From NCBI GenBank assembly GCA_902594745.1, contig CACJNF010000001.1:186001-250000 (forward strand): a DNA stretch of 64,000 nucleotides, given 5' to 3'. The position numbers were made by a program, and so were the translations under genes. The notes under the pieces are model-generated. The model saw only the letters and a program-made list of their open reading frames with translations. It did no database searches and was not told the DNA's origin. Each line of letters begins with the position of its first letter. Position 1 is the first letter of the stretch. This document shows, piece by piece, positions 27,889 to 38,872 of this stretch. Source of the stretch: an uncultured Bacteroidota bacterium (GTDB taxonomy: Bacteria > Bacteroidota > Bacteroidia > Flavobacteriales > Flavobacteriaceae).

Positions 27889-30441
27889 ATGGATGATAAT
27901 TTTTCTTCAAGAGTTAAAGACGTAATTTCTTATAGTAAAGAGGAAGCTCTTAGATTAGGACATAAGCAGATCGGTACTGAACACCTTTTACTAGGAATCC
28001 TAAGAGATGGAGGGGGTAAAGCTGTATCCATTTTAAACTCAATTGAAATAAATCTTGATGAGTTGAGAAAAAAGATTGAACTTCTTAATCCAGCAATTAT
28101 TGACAGTTCATCTCTAAGGTTAAATGAAAAGAAAAACCTTCACTTAACCAGACAAGCTGAAAGAGCTTTAAAAACTACTTTCCTAGAAGCTAAATTATTT
28201 CAAAGCACAAATATTAATACTGCCCATTTGCTTTTGTGCATTCTAAGAAATGACAATGACCCATTAACTAAAATTCTTAGTAAAATGGATATAAGTTATG
28301 ATAATGTTAAAGAGAAGTTTAAAGCTATGATTAACGAAACAGGTTCAGATGATATCATTGAATATCCATCTTCCTCCTCATTTCCAGATGAAAAAGACGA
28401 TTCTGATGATGCTTCTAAAAATCCATTTTCATCTACTCAAAAAACTAAACAGTCTTCAAATACTAAGACTCCTGTATTAGATAACTTTGGAAGAGACATT
28501 ACAGCTTTAGCAGAAAAGAACAAATTAGATCCGGTAATAGGGAGAGATAAAGAAATTCAAAGAGTATCTCAAATTTTAAGTAGAAGAAAAAAGAATAATC
28601 CATTATTAATCGGTGAACCTGGAGTTGGTAAATCTGCCATTGCAGAGGGACTTGCATTAAGAATTATTCAGAAAAAAGTTTCTAGGGTTTTATATGGAAA
28701 AAGAGTTATCACTCTTGATCTTGCTAGTTTGGTTGCAGGCACAAAATATAGAGGTCAATTTGAAGAAAGAATGAAGGCTGTTATGAATGAGCTTGAAAAA
28801 AATAGAAATATAATATTATTCATTGATGAAATTCACACTATTGTTGGAGCAGGTGGTGCAACTGGAAGCCTCGATGCATCTAACATGTTCAAACCAGCTC
28901 TTGCTAGAGGTGAGATTCAATGTATTGGAGCAACAACATTGAATGAATACAGTCAGCATATTGAAAAAGATGGAGCATTAGAGAGAAGGTTTCAAAAAAT
29001 TCTTGTTGAGGAAACAAGTAAAGATGAGACTATTGAAATATTAAGGAACATAAAAGATAGATATGAGTCTCACCATAACGTTAATTATACAGATGAAGCT
29101 CTTATTGCTTGTGTTGAGTTATCTCAAAGATATATAACTGATAGATTTCTACCTGATAAGGCTATTGATGCATTAGATGAAGCCGGTTCAAGAGCTCATA
29201 TAAATAATATGGATGTACCAGAAGAAGTCGTATTAATGGAAAAACAACTTGAGGATGTAAGAGAACTAAAAAATTCAGTTGTAAAAAAACAGAAATATGA
29301 AGAAGCTGCTAAATTAAGGGATGATGAAAAAAGAGTTGAAAAGAAGTTAGTAGAAGCTCAAAATAGGTGGCACGAAGATTCTAAGCTTAATAGAGTTACA
29401 GTTGATGAAGATCAAATTGCTGATGTAGTATCAATGATGACGAATATTCCAGTAAATAAAATATTATCTACTGAAAGAAATAAGCTCTCAAAACTTGAGA
29501 AAATTATAAAGGATAAGATTATAGGTCAAGACGAGGCTGTTTCTAAGGTCGTTAAGTCTATACAAAGAAATAGAGCTGGACTAAACTCTCCTAATAGACC
29601 GATAGGTTCATTTATTTTCCTGGGTCAAACTGGGGTTGGAAAGACTCAACTTGCGAAAGTACTTGCATCTGAGATTTTTGAATCTGAGGAAAACCTCATA
29701 AGAATTGATATGAGTGAATATATGGAGAAATTTTCTGTTTCAAGACTTATCGGTGCACCTCCAGGTTACGTAGGATATGAAGAAGGTGGTCAGCTAACTG
29801 AGAAAGTCAAAAGAAGACCATATTCAGTTGTTCTATTTGATGAAATTGAGAAAGGACATCCTGATATCTATAGTATGTTACTTCAAATACTTGATGATGG
29901 ATTTTTGACTGACAGTGTTGGAAGAAAAATTAACTTTCAAAATACTATTATTATTATGACTTCAAACATAGGAGTCAAACAAATAAACGATTTTGGTGTT
30001 GGAGTTGGATTTGAAACTAAATCATCATTAGACCAAACCTCTAAGGTTGAACAAAAAGTTATTCAAAGAGCACTTAAGAATACATTTGCGCCAGAATTTC
30101 TTAACAGAATCGATGACTGCATTATATTTAATTCTTTAACAATTAAAGAGATAAACAAAATTGTTGCAATCGAGCTTGGAAAACTAAAAGAGAGAGTTGA
30201 TGGAATAGGTTATGATTTATCAGTTTCTTCAAAAGCAAAATCTTTTATTTGTGAAAAGGGTTTTGATCAAAAAAATGGTGCTAGACCTTTAAATAGAATG
30301 ATTCAAAAATACATTGAAGATCTAATTGCGGAGAATTTAGTTTCTGATAAAATTAAACAGGGTGATAAATTACTTATAGATCACAAACCTGAAGATGATC
30401 ATTTAACTTTATTAATCAACAAAAAAGAGATAGCCTCTTGA
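27889..30441 (+). CDS. clpC: ATP-dependent Clp protease ATP-binding subunit ClpC
   Basis: Clp N-repeats (EEALRLGHKQIGTEHLLLGIL); GEPGVGKSAIAEGLALRI; GQTGVGKTQLAKVLA; UVR motif region. Confidence 0.96.
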   Translation: MDDNFSSRVKDVISYSKEEALRLGHKQIGTEHLLLGILRDGGGKAVSILNSIEINLDELRKKIELLNPAIIDSSSLRLNEKKNLHLTRQAERALKTTFLEAKLFQSTNINTAHLLLCILRNDNDPLTKILSKMDISYDNVKEKFKAMINETGSDDIIEYPSSSSFPDEKDDSDDASKNPFSSTQKTKQSSNTKTPVLDNFGRDITALAEKNKLDPVIGRDKEIQRVSQILSRRKKNNPLLIGEPGVGKSAIAEGLALRIIQKKVSRVLYGKRVITLDLASLVAGTKYRGQFEERMKAVMNELEKNRNIILFIDEIHTIVGAGGATGSLDASNMFKPALARGEIQCIGATTLNEYSQHIEKDGALERRFQKILVEETSKDETIEILRNIKDRYESHHNVNYTDEALIACVELSQRYITDRFLPDKAIDALDEAGSRAHINNMDVPEEVVLMEKQLEDVRELKNSVVKKQKYEEAAKLRDDEKRVEKKLVEAQNRWHEDSKLNRVTVDEDQIADVVSMMTNIPVNKILSTERNKLSKLEKIIKDKIIGQDEAVSKVVKSIQRNRAGLNSPNRPIGSFIFLGQTGVGKTQLAKVLASEIFESEENLIRIDMSEYMEKFSVSRLIGAPPGYVGYEEGGQLTEKVKRRPYSVVLFDEIEKGHPDIYSMLLQILDDGFLTDSVGRKINFQNTIIIMTSNIGVKQINDFGVGVGFETKSSLDQTSKVEQKVIQRALKNTFAPEFLNRIDDCIIFNSLTIKEINKIVAIELGKLKERVDGIGYDLSVSSKAKSFICEKGFDQKNGARPLNRMIQKYIEDLIAENLVSDKIKQGDKLLIDHKPEDDHLTLLINKKEIAS

Positions 30442-32882
30442 AAGTTCTAAAATTTGGCGGCACATCAGTCGCTGATTCAAAGTCTATAAATAATGTAATA
30501 TCAATTCTTAAGGATAATGATGAACCATTATTTATAATTGTCTCGGCATTTGGAGGTGTAACAAACCTTCTTCAAAAATGTATTGTTTCAAAAGGTAAAT
30601 CGGTTAGCGGAATAATTAATGAAATTGAACAGAGACATCTTGAAGTAATAGATAATCTTTCTAGTTTAGAGAAACAAAGCTCACTGAAAAGCTTTCTAAA
30701 ACAGAATTTAAATGAACTTGAAGATATTCTTGATGCTATATCAACTATTGATGAAGTAACTGACAAAACAATTTCAAAAGTTTTAACACTTGGTGAAATT
30801 TTATCTAGCAATATAATTTATAAAATCCTTAAACAGAAAGGATTTGACATATCATATATTGACTCTCGAGACTTAATTTTTACTAAAGATTTTAATTATA
30901 GTCAAATTTTAGATTCAGATAAAACTTCAATTTCAATTAAGAATAAAATAGGTTTAATAAAATCTAAATTGGTTATTGCTCCTGGGTATATTTGCTCCAA
31001 TGAAAAAGGTGATACCTCAAATCTTGGAAGAGGTGGCTCAGATTATAGTGCAGCGATTTATGCTAAGTATCTAAATGCAAAAGTTCTAGAAATTTGGACT
31101 GATGTTAGCGGTGTATTTAGTGCTAATCCAAAAATTGTTAAAAATGCATCACCAATAGAATTTCTATCCTACAAAGAAGCTATGGAACTCTCTTTCTTTG
31201 GAGCTAAGGTTATCTACTTCCCCACATTGCAGCCTTTGATCGAAGATAATATTCCAGTTTTTATAAAAAATACATTTGAGCCAAGTGCACAAGGTACTTG
31301 TATCTCAAATTCTACAAAACTTGATAATGATGAGATTGTCAAAGGAATAAGTCATATTGAGAATATTTCAATTTTAAATTTTGAAGGTTCAGGTATGGTA
31401 GGTGTTCCTGGCTTTTCAAAAAGATTTTTTGAAGCCCTATCATCTAAACAAATAAATGTTGTGATGATTACTCAAGCCTCGTCTGAGTTTTCAATATGTG
31501 TTGCTGTAGATTCTATTGATGCTGAACTTGCTAAACAAGTAATTGATAAAGAATTTGAATTTGAAATATCTCAAAAAAGAATAAATGAATCTCAGATTGA
31601 ATCAAATCTTGCCAATATAGCTATAGTAGGTGATAGAATGAAGAGTAAAAAAGGAATCAGCGGAAAGTTATTTAGTTCACTTGGTAACAATAACATTAAC
31701 GTAAGAGCTATTGCTCAAGGTGCTTCAGAAAGAAACATATCTATAATTATTGATGAAACAAATGCAAAAAGAGCTTTAAATGCATTACATGAAAGCTTCT
31801 TTGAAAAAGATTTAAAGGATATACATATTTTTATAACTGGTGTTGGTAATGTTGGGGGTTATTTAATTCAGCAAATTAAAAATCAAAAAGATTTCATTTC
31901 AAAAAATCTTGGATTAAATCTAAAAGTTTTGGGTGTATCTAATTCCAAAAAAATGTTGATATCTAAGGAGGAGATAGATCTTAAAAATTGGTCAGAATTA
32001 TTAGATAATTCCAAAACCAAAGCTGATAAGGATTTATTTCAAAAGACTATAATTGAATTAAATAGAAGAAATAGCTTATTTATTGATAATACTGCTAGTG
32101 ATATAATACCATTAACCTATAACGATTATTTAAAAAATGGGGTTGGAATAATCACATGTAATAAAATATCAAACTCTGGCACACTAAATGTATATAAAGA
32201 ATTAAGAGAATTATCAAGGATACATAATGCACCTTTCTTTTATGAAACAAATGTTGGAGCTGCACTGCCAGTTATTAGTACACTAAAAAACTTAATTAAT
32301 TCCGGAGATAAGGTTTTGAAGATTGAAGCAGTTTTATCTGGCACACTAAATTATATTTTTAACAATTTCCAAGAAGAAAACACTTTCCATGATATTGTTT
32401 CCAAGGCGGTTGAGCTTGGATACACTGAACCTGACCCAAAAATTGATTTGTGTGGTATTGATGTATGCAGAAAAATATTAATTCTTGCTAGAGAAAGTGG
32501 ATTTAACCTTGAATATGAAGATGTTAAAAAGAATCATTTCTTACCCGATGAATCAATAAACACATCCTCTAATGATGAATTTATTTTATCTCTAAAAAAC
32601 AACAAAGCCCATTTTAATAAAATCTTAAATGAAGCTAAAGAAAAAAACTGTAGATTAAAGTTTGTTGCAAAACTAGACAATGGGAATGCTAGTGTTGGAT
32701 TAGAAGCTGTTTCAGCTGATCACCCATTTTATAATCTCGTAGGTAGTGATAATATAACAGTTTTTCACACAGAAAGATACAAAGATTCACCTTTAGTTGT
32801 TAAAGGGGCAGGCGCTGGTGGAGAGTTCACTGCATCTGGAGTTTTTGCTGATATTATCAAAGCAAGTCAAGAAAATGGATAG
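30438..32882 (+). CDS. thrA: Bifunctional aspartokinase/homoserine dehydrogenase
   Basis: MKVLKFGGTSVADSKSINNV; ITGVGNVGGYLIQQI; GTLNYIFNNF; TTG start overlapping the clpC stop by 4 nt. Confidence 0.95.
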   Translation: MKVLKFGGTSVADSKSINNVISILKDNDEPLFIIVSAFGGVTNLLQKCIVSKGKSVSGIINEIEQRHLEVIDNLSSLEKQSSLKSFLKQNLNELEDILDAISTIDEVTDKTISKVLTLGEILSSNIIYKILKQKGFDISYIDSRDLIFTKDFNYSQILDSDKTSISIKNKIGLIKSKLVIAPGYICSNEKGDTSNLGRGGSDYSAAIYAKYLNAKVLEIWTDVSGVFSANPKIVKNASPIEFLSYKEAMELSFFGAKVIYFPTLQPLIEDNIPVFIKNTFEPSAQGTCISNSTKLDNDEIVKGISHIENISILNFEGSGMVGVPGFSKRFFEALSSKQINVVMITQASSEFSICVAVDSIDAELAKQVIDKEFEFEISQKRINESQIESNLANIAIVGDRMKSKKGISGKLFSSLGNNNINVRAIAQGASERNISIIIDETNAKRALNALHESFFEKDLKDIHIFITGVGNVGGYLIQQIKNQKDFISKNLGLNLKVLGVSNSKKMLISKEEIDLKNWSELLDNSKTKADKDLFQKTIIELNRRNSLFIDNTASDIIPLTYNDYLKNGVGIITCNKISNSGTLNVYKELRELSRIHNAPFFYETNVGAALPVISTLKNLINSGDKVLKIEAVLSGTLNYIFNNFQEENTFHDIVSKAVELGYTEPDPKIDLCGIDVCRKILILARESGFNLEYEDVKKNHFLPDESINTSSNDEFILSLKNNKAHFNKILNEAKEKNCRLKFVAKLDNGNASVGLEAVSADHPFYNLVGSDNITVFHTERYKDSPLVVKGAGAGGEFTASGVFADIIKASQENG

Positions 32883-33798
32883 AATCAAAGTCTTTTCACC
32901 AGGTAGTATTACAAATTTGTCATGTGGATATGATGTACTTGGAGTTTGTCTTGAAAATAGAGGTGATGAAATTGAAGTTCACAAAAGTATATCTAAGGGT
33001 ATAGAGATAGAATCCATAGATAATTATAATATATCCAATAACATTGATGAAAATGTTGCTGGAATTGCTGCTCAAGCTATGTTAAAAAATATTGATATAG
33101 ACTTTGGTTTTAAAATAATCATAAATAAAGGGATTAAGCCTGGAAGTGGAATTGGAAGCTCAGCTGCAAGTTCTGCTGGTACAGTTTATGCTATTAATCA
33201 ACTTCTAAATTCACATTTTGACAATTTAGATTTAGTTAGGTTCTCTATGGAAGGTGAGAATTTTGTTAGTGGATCTTATCATGCAGACAATGTTGCACCT
33301 ATAATTTTAGGTGGAATAACTTTGGTTAGATCTATTTCTGATCTAGATATTATTAAACTTCCTTCTCCCAAATCATTAGAAGTAATAATTATCAGGCCAA
33401 ATATTGAAATAAAGACTTCAGATTCTAGAAGAGTTGTTAAGAAAAAAGTAAAAATTGAGAAGATGGTACAACAATCTGCTAATTTAGGTGCTTTTATAAG
33501 TAGTTTATACTCGGAAGACTTTGACCTAATGTCAAGAAGTGTAGTAGATGAAATTGTAGAACCTGATAGATCTATGTTAATACCTGAATTTGAGTCAATT
33601 AAAAAAATCTCAACTGAATCTGGCGCTTTGTCTTGTGGTATTTCTGGTTCTGGCCCCTCCATATTTGCATTATCAAACAATAGTGAAACTTCCAAAATTA
33701 TTCTTAATAATGTATGTAGTCATTTAGATAAAGTAAAAATTGATTACGACAGCTTTATATCTAAAGTAAATCCTAAAGGAATCAAAATATTAGATTAG
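32875..33798 (+). CDS. thrB: Homoserine kinase
   Basis: MDRIKVFSPGSITNLSCGYDVLGVCLE; PGSGIGSSAASSAGTVYA (GHMP motif); start trimmed from ORF-track 32797. Confidence 0.95.
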   Translation: MDRIKVFSPGSITNLSCGYDVLGVCLENRGDEIEVHKSISKGIEIESIDNYNISNNIDENVAGIAAQAMLKNIDIDFGFKIIINKGIKPGSGIGSSAASSAGTVYAINQLLNSHFDNLDLVRFSMEGENFVSGSYHADNVAPIILGGITLVRSISDLDIIKLPSPKSLEVIIIRPNIEIKTSDSRRVVKKKVKIEKMVQQSANLGAFISSLYSEDFDLMSRSVVDEIVEPDRSMLIPEFESIKKISTESGALSCGISGSGPSIFALSNNSETSKIILNNVCSHLDKVKIDYDSFISKVNPKGIKILD

Positions 33799-35103
33799 AT
33801 GAAATACATTAGCTTAAATCATAACTCAGCGCCAACATCTTTTAGGAATGCTGTAATAAATGGTTTGGCTCCTGATAAAGGTCTTTATTTTCCAGAAGAA
33901 GAAATTTTTTTATCTAAAAAATTATTAGAGTCATTATATGAAATTGAAGAAATAGAGCTTTGCTATGAGGTTATAAAAGACTTTATTGGAGACGAAATAC
34001 CAAAAAACAGATTAATAGATATTATAGCTAATACAATTTCATTTGAAATTCCTGTAAAAGAAATTGAAAGTTCAATTTATTCTTTAGAATTATTCCATGG
34101 ACCTACCCTAGCATTTAAGGATGTAGGTGCAAAATTCATGGCATTATGTTTAGATTATTTTAAAGATAATAATAGCTCAAAAAAAATGACTGTTTTAGTA
34201 GCTACATCTGGAGATACTGGAGGAGCAGTTGCAAATGGATTTCTTGATACAAAAGATATTGATGTCTGCATATTATATCCTAAGGGTAAAATAAGTGAAG
34301 TCCAAGAAAAGCAAATTACTACTAATGGTTCTTTCGTTCAGGCAATTGAGGTTGAAGGTGATTTTGATTTATGCCAATCAATGGTAAAAAATGCATTTAA
34401 TGACTATGATATAAATAAGAAAATATCATTAACCTCAGCTAATTCTATTAATGTTGCAAGATGGCTACCTCAGATGTTTTACTATTTTTTAGCATCTAAA
34501 AGGATAGAAAATAATTATCCTAATATTTTCTCAGTTCCTAGTGGTAATTTTGGTAATATATGTGCTGGTATTTTAGCAAAGTCAATGGGGCTTCCTATTG
34601 AGCATTTTGTTGCATCTACAAATATTAATGATACAATTCCAAGATATATTAAAGAAGGAATTTATGAACCATTAAAAACTAAAAGTACAATTTCCAATGC
34701 TATGGATGTTTCTGAGCCAAGTAACTTTATAAGAATTCAGAAGATATTTAATAATGATTTGCAGAAAATAAGGAAGAATATCTCTGGATATAGTTTTGAT
34801 GACAAATCAACAATGAATTGTATTAAAAAATTAAATCAAGACAATAACTACATTGCAGATCCTCATTCTGCAATAGGATATCTTGGACTAAAAAAATATC
34901 TTCAAGAAAACAACTTAAGAAATTATAATGGTTTATTTGTTTCTACTGCTCATCCGATTAAATTCAAAGATACTGTTGAAAATAGTATAAACTCACAAAT
35001 TGAATATCCAGATTCTATTAGATCAATAATGAACAAAGAAAAAAGTACTCTGACAATGAAAAGCTATTCAGAGCTTAAAGAGTATCTAATACAAAAAGAT
35101 TAA
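33799..35103 (+). CDS. thrC: Threonine synthase
   Basis: MKYISLNHNSAPTSFRNAVINGLAPDKGLYFPE; FHGPTLAFKDVGAKFMA; ATSGDTGGAVA. Confidence 0.96.
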   Translation: MKYISLNHNSAPTSFRNAVINGLAPDKGLYFPEEEIFLSKKLLESLYEIEEIELCYEVIKDFIGDEIPKNRLIDIIANTISFEIPVKEIESSIYSLELFHGPTLAFKDVGAKFMALCLDYFKDNNSSKKMTVLVATSGDTGGAVANGFLDTKDIDVCILYPKGKISEVQEKQITTNGSFVQAIEVEGDFDLCQSMVKNAFNDYDINKKISLTSANSINVARWLPQMFYYFLASKRIENNYPNIFSVPSGNFGNICAGILAKSMGLPIEHFVASTNINDTIPRYIKEGIYEPLKTKSTISNAMDVSEPSNFIRIQKIFNNDLQKIRKNISGYSFDDKSTMNCIKKLNQDNNYIADPHSAIGYLGLKKYLQENNLRNYNGLFVSTAHPIKFKDTVENSINSQIEYPDSIRSIMNKEKSTLTMKSYSELKEYLIQKD

Positions 35104-36536
35104 TTATTTATGTCGGGAAGTACTAGTTGGTTTATTGGACTATCTTGAGCCATTATTACTTCAATCTCATCTGACCTTCTAGGTGCATCAATAGAAAGAT
35201 TTACAGGACCAGAATTTGTAATTAATATATCATCTTCAATTCTAACACCAATATTCCACCATTTTGGGTCTGTATTACTGTTTTCAGGAATATATATACC
35301 TGGTTCGACTGTAATAACCATGTTTTCCATTAAGTCCCTTGATCCAGGATCATGAACATCAAGACCAATATGATGAGAAACTCCATGAGGATAATATTTT
35401 CTAGCTTCTCTATAATCATTGATTATTCCTAAATCAATAAGTCCTTTCGCAATTATATCATAGCTTTTTAAGTATATGTCATTGAAGCTATTACCAATGA
35501 TTGCTTCTTTTATTGCCTCTTCTTGTGACTTATAGACAAGGTCATAGATTATTTTTTGTTCATTGTTGAATTTACCGTTAACTGGTATTGTTCTGGTTAC
35601 ATCTGCAGTGTAACCCCTATATTCAGCACCAACATCCATTAAAATAAGTTTATCCTTTATATCCATATCCTCATTTGTCACATAATGTAGCACACATGCA
35701 TTACCCCCTGCCCCAACAATAGAATTATATCCTTCGTGAGCAGCACCATATTTTCTATAGATAAATTCATGAATTCCCTGAACTTCTCTCTCTGTCATGT
35801 CATTATGGATTGCTCTCATTACCTCAATTTGAGCAAGAGCTGATATTCTGATAGCTTTTGTTAAGAGCTCGATCTCAAGGGGATCTTTTGTTTGCCTTAG
35901 CTTAGACATTATTTGATTAATTGAACTACTAAAAAACTGTTTATTTAAATCTCCAAGAATGTCAGATTCTTTTTTACTTACTATCTCTTGAAACTTATTT
36001 TGAATATCAAAAAGATCATATTTATCGTCTTTAAAGTCTCTAACATCATCTCGAATATTAGTATTTAAAATATTTGAAAAGTTTTCTATGGGTATTGTAT
36101 TTTCAATAAATTCAGACCTAAGTTTTACTCTATCAAATGACATCTTCTTCGCACCTTTTATACCCAATCTTCTTCCATCCCACATTTCACGGTATTCATT
36201 TCTCTCTCTTACATACATAATCTCATTGTATGACCCATCACTATCAAATTGATCATCTTTAAAAATTACAAGAACACCATGGGGTTCTCTCCATCCTGTT
36301 AAATAATAAAAATTGGGATCTTGATGATACATGTAGTCAGTATCGTTTGACCTTTTCATAATTGGTGAAGTGAAAATAAATGCAACACTATTTGCGGGCA
36401 TTAGAGATCTAAATTCTTGTCTTTTCTTCTTGTGAAATTCAGGACCTAAATCATCAAAGTATTCTTGAGTATATGAATAATTAGTAGACAACAAAATCAA
36501 TAGTAAAAAAAGAGTATTTTTGAATCTCATGTTCAT
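35100..36536 (-). CDS. Exported Xaa-Pro aminopeptidase (M24B)
   Basis: Signal peptide; VGAGGNACVLHY, LMDVGAEYRGYTADVTRTIPVNGKF, PHGVSHHIGLDVHD, TVEPGIY. Confidence 0.93.
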   Translation of the reverse strand: MNMRFKNTLFLLLILLSTNYSYTQEYFDDLGPEFHKKKRQEFRSLMPANSVAFIFTSPIMKRSNDTDYMYHQDPNFYYLTGWREPHGVLVIFKDDQFDSDGSYNEIMYVRERNEYREMWDGRRLGIKGAKKMSFDRVKLRSEFIENTIPIENFSNILNTNIRDDVRDFKDDKYDLFDIQNKFQEIVSKKESDILGDLNKQFFSSSINQIMSKLRQTKDPLEIELLTKAIRISALAQIEVMRAIHNDMTEREVQGIHEFIYRKYGAAHEGYNSIVGAGGNACVLHYVTNEDMDIKDKLILMDVGAEYRGYTADVTRTIPVNGKFNNEQKIIYDLVYKSQEEAIKEAIIGNSFNDIYLKSYDIIAKGLIDLGIINDYREARKYYPHGVSHHIGLDVHDPGSRDLMENMVITVEPGIYIPENSNTDPKWWNIGVRIEDDILITNSGPVNLSIDAPRRSDEIEVIMAQDSPINQLVLPDINN

Positions 36537-36554
36537 AAATTTTAACCCAAATTA

Positions 36555-37625
36555 ATGAAAAAAACAGTTTTATTAGATAAGCATATAAAATTAGGAGCAA
36601 AAATTGTTGATTTTGCTGGTTTTAAGATGCCGATAAGTTATAGCTCAGTGACTGAGGAGCACAATCATGTTAGAGAAAATGTTGGGGTATTTGATGTTTC
36701 TCATATGGGTGAATTTGAGATATCGGGTAAGAATTCCACTCACTTTGTTCAATTTATGTGCTCAAATGATATTATGAGGCTAAAACCAGGAAAGGCTCAA
36801 TATAACTGTTTAGTAAATGATAATGGAGGGATAATTGATGATTTGATAGTTTACAAAATAGACGAAGAAAAATACTTATTGGTTGTTAATGCCTCTAACA
36901 TTGAAAAAGACTTGAATTGGATAAAGAGTCTAAATGAAAATTACAATTGTTCTATTAATAACATATCAGATAAAATATCTCTTCTTGCTGTTCAAGGACC
37001 AAAGGCAGAGACATTATGTGAAAGTTTTACTAAAGAAGATTTAAAGTCTTTATCGAACTATTCATTCATATTGGGAACATTTGCTGGAATTGATAATGTA
37101 ATAATATCAAAGACAGGTTACACGGGATCAGGAGGTTTTGAATTATATGTATCTAATGATAATGTTGAGCACATTTGGAATGAGCTTTTTAGTGTTGGAA
37201 ATCTTGAAGTTAAGCCAATAGGTCTAGCTGCAAGAGATACATTAAGACTAGAAATGGGTTATTGTCTCTATGGAAACGATATAAATGAATCAGTAACTCC
37301 AATTGAGGCAAACCTTGGATGGATTACAAAAGTAGAGACAAATTTTATTGGTTCTAAGTCAATTAAAAAACAAATTGAAAATGGAATAAAGAAAAAATTA
37401 GTTGGATTTGTAATTAATGATAAAGGTATTCCAAGAAAAGGTTACGAAATTTTTGATAAATCAGAAAATCTAATAGGAGAAGTAACTTCTGGCACATTTT
37501 CTCCAGTTCTTAAGAAAGGCATTGGTCTTGCATACATAGAAAAAAATATATCTTCAAAAGAAATTTATCTAAAGATTAGAAACAATCTTATCAAATTAGA
37601 GGTTGTAAAAACTCCGTTTATATAA
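36555..37625 (+). CDS. gcvT: Glycine cleavage system aminomethyltransferase T protein
   Basis: KIVDFAGFKMPISYSSVTEEHNHVRENVGVFDVSHMGEFEISG; PIGLAARDTLRLEMGYCLYGND. Confidence 0.96.
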   Translation: MKKTVLLDKHIKLGAKIVDFAGFKMPISYSSVTEEHNHVRENVGVFDVSHMGEFEISGKNSTHFVQFMCSNDIMRLKPGKAQYNCLVNDNGGIIDDLIVYKIDEEKYLLVVNASNIEKDLNWIKSLNENYNCSINNISDKISLLAVQGPKAETLCESFTKEDLKSLSNYSFILGTFAGIDNVIISKTGYTGSGGFELYVSNDNVEHIWNELFSVGNLEVKPIGLAARDTLRLEMGYCLYGNDINESVTPIEANLGWITKVETNFIGSKSIKKQIENGIKKKLVGFVINDKGIPRKGYEIFDKSENLIGEVTSGTFSPVLKKGIGLAYIEKNISSKEIYLKIRNNLIKLEVVKTPFI

Positions 37626-37628
37626 GTT

Positions 37629-38336
37629 ATGGGAAGGGCATTTGAATTTAGAAAAGCGAGAAAAATGAAAAGATGGTCAAATATGGCCAAAACTTTTACA
37701 AGGATTGGAAGGGAGATTATAATAGCAGTAAAGGAATCTGGTCCTGATCCATCCTCAAATTCAAGATTAAGAGCAATTATTCAAAATGCTAAAGCAGCTA
37801 ATATGCCGAAGGATAACATAGAAAGAGCAATTAAGAAAGCATCAGAAAAAAGTACAGATAATTTCAAAGAAATACTATTAGAAGGGTATGCTCCTCATGG
37901 TATTGCAATTCTAGTAGAAGCTGCAACAGATAACAACAACAGAACAGTTGCAAACATAAGGAGTTATTTTAACAAGTGTGAAGGAAATCTTGCCACATCA
38001 GGGTCAGTAGATTTTTTATTTAATCATTTGTGTTTTTTTCAAATTAAAAATGTAGGAATTGATACAGAAGAGCTTGAACTAGATTTAATTGATTTTGGTG
38101 TAGTAGATTTTAATAGTCAAGATGATGAAATAAACATTACAGCAAATTTTGAAGATTTTGGGTCATTACAAAGAGAAATAGAAAGACGTGGACTACATAT
38201 TATTTCTAGTGAATTTGAGAGAGAGGCAATTAATGTTAAGAGAATCAAAGAAGATCAAAAATCAATAGTTGATAAATTAATAAATCTTATAGATGAAGAT
38301 GATGATGTTCAGAATGTATATCATGATATGGGCTAA
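37629..38336 (+). CDS. yebC: YebC/PmpR family protein
   Basis: MGRAFEFRKARKMKRWSNMAKTFTRIGREIIIAVK; NIERAIKKA; YAPHGIAILVEAATDNNNRTVANIR. Confidence 0.95.
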   Translation: MGRAFEFRKARKMKRWSNMAKTFTRIGREIIIAVKESGPDPSSNSRLRAIIQNAKAANMPKDNIERAIKKASEKSTDNFKEILLEGYAPHGIAILVEAATDNNNRTVANIRSYFNKCEGNLATSGSVDFLFNHLCFFQIKNVGIDTEELELDLIDFGVVDFNSQDDEINITANFEDFGSLQREIERRGLHIISSEFEREAINVKRIKEDQKSIVDKLINLIDEDDDVQNVYHDMG

Positions 38337-38338
38337 AG

Positions 38339-38872
38339 TCAATTTTTATTTCTTATAACTACATCCATTACTAAGTCCTCAAGTTTTTTTATATCATTAT
38401 CAAAATTTCCAGAAGGAAAAAATTTATCATTAATATTTACTTCTTTTTTCATATAGTCAAATGACACCATAACGATTGGAACTCTTGCACCCAAAGCTAT
38501 ATAATAAAATCCTGATTTCCATTTTTTTACAAACTTCCTAGTCCCCTCTGGGGCTATTGCTAGTATGTTAATAACATTTGATTCGAATAACTTAACTACA
38601 GATTCAACAAAATTATTTGTTATACTCCTATTAACTGGAATTCCACCAATTGATTTAAAGAAAAAAGAAGTAAAAGGATTAAATAGTTCTTTCTTTCCAA
38701 TAAACTTTATTCTTAAACCTAAATATGACCTAATTAATATTGCTATTACTAAATCAAATGATTTTGAATGAGGTACTACTGCAATAATATATTTTTTATC
38801 ATTAGGCAGTAGACCGTTAAGCTTCCAACCTAAAATTTTTGTAAGAATTATTTTAGAAAAAAATTTAAGCAT
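38339..38872 (-). CDS. 1-acyl-sn-glycerol-3-phosphate acyltransferase-like protein
   Basis: HX4D motif (PHSKSFDL), GGIPVNRS, APEGTRK. Confidence 0.85.
   Translation of the reverse strand: MLKFFSKIILTKILGWKLNGLLPNDKKYIIAVVPHSKSFDLVIAILIRSYLGLRIKFIGKKELFNPFTSFFFKSIGGIPVNRSITNNFVESVVKLFESNVINILAIAPEGTRKFVKKWKSGFYYIALGARVPIVMVSFDYMKKEVNINDKFFPSGNFDNDIKKLEDLVMDVVIRNKN

Noticed and set aside
36537-36554. AACCC in the gcvT/peptidase gap as a third copy of the ECF-type element
   Set aside because: Too close to the start codon and no GTATAT partner at the right spacing.
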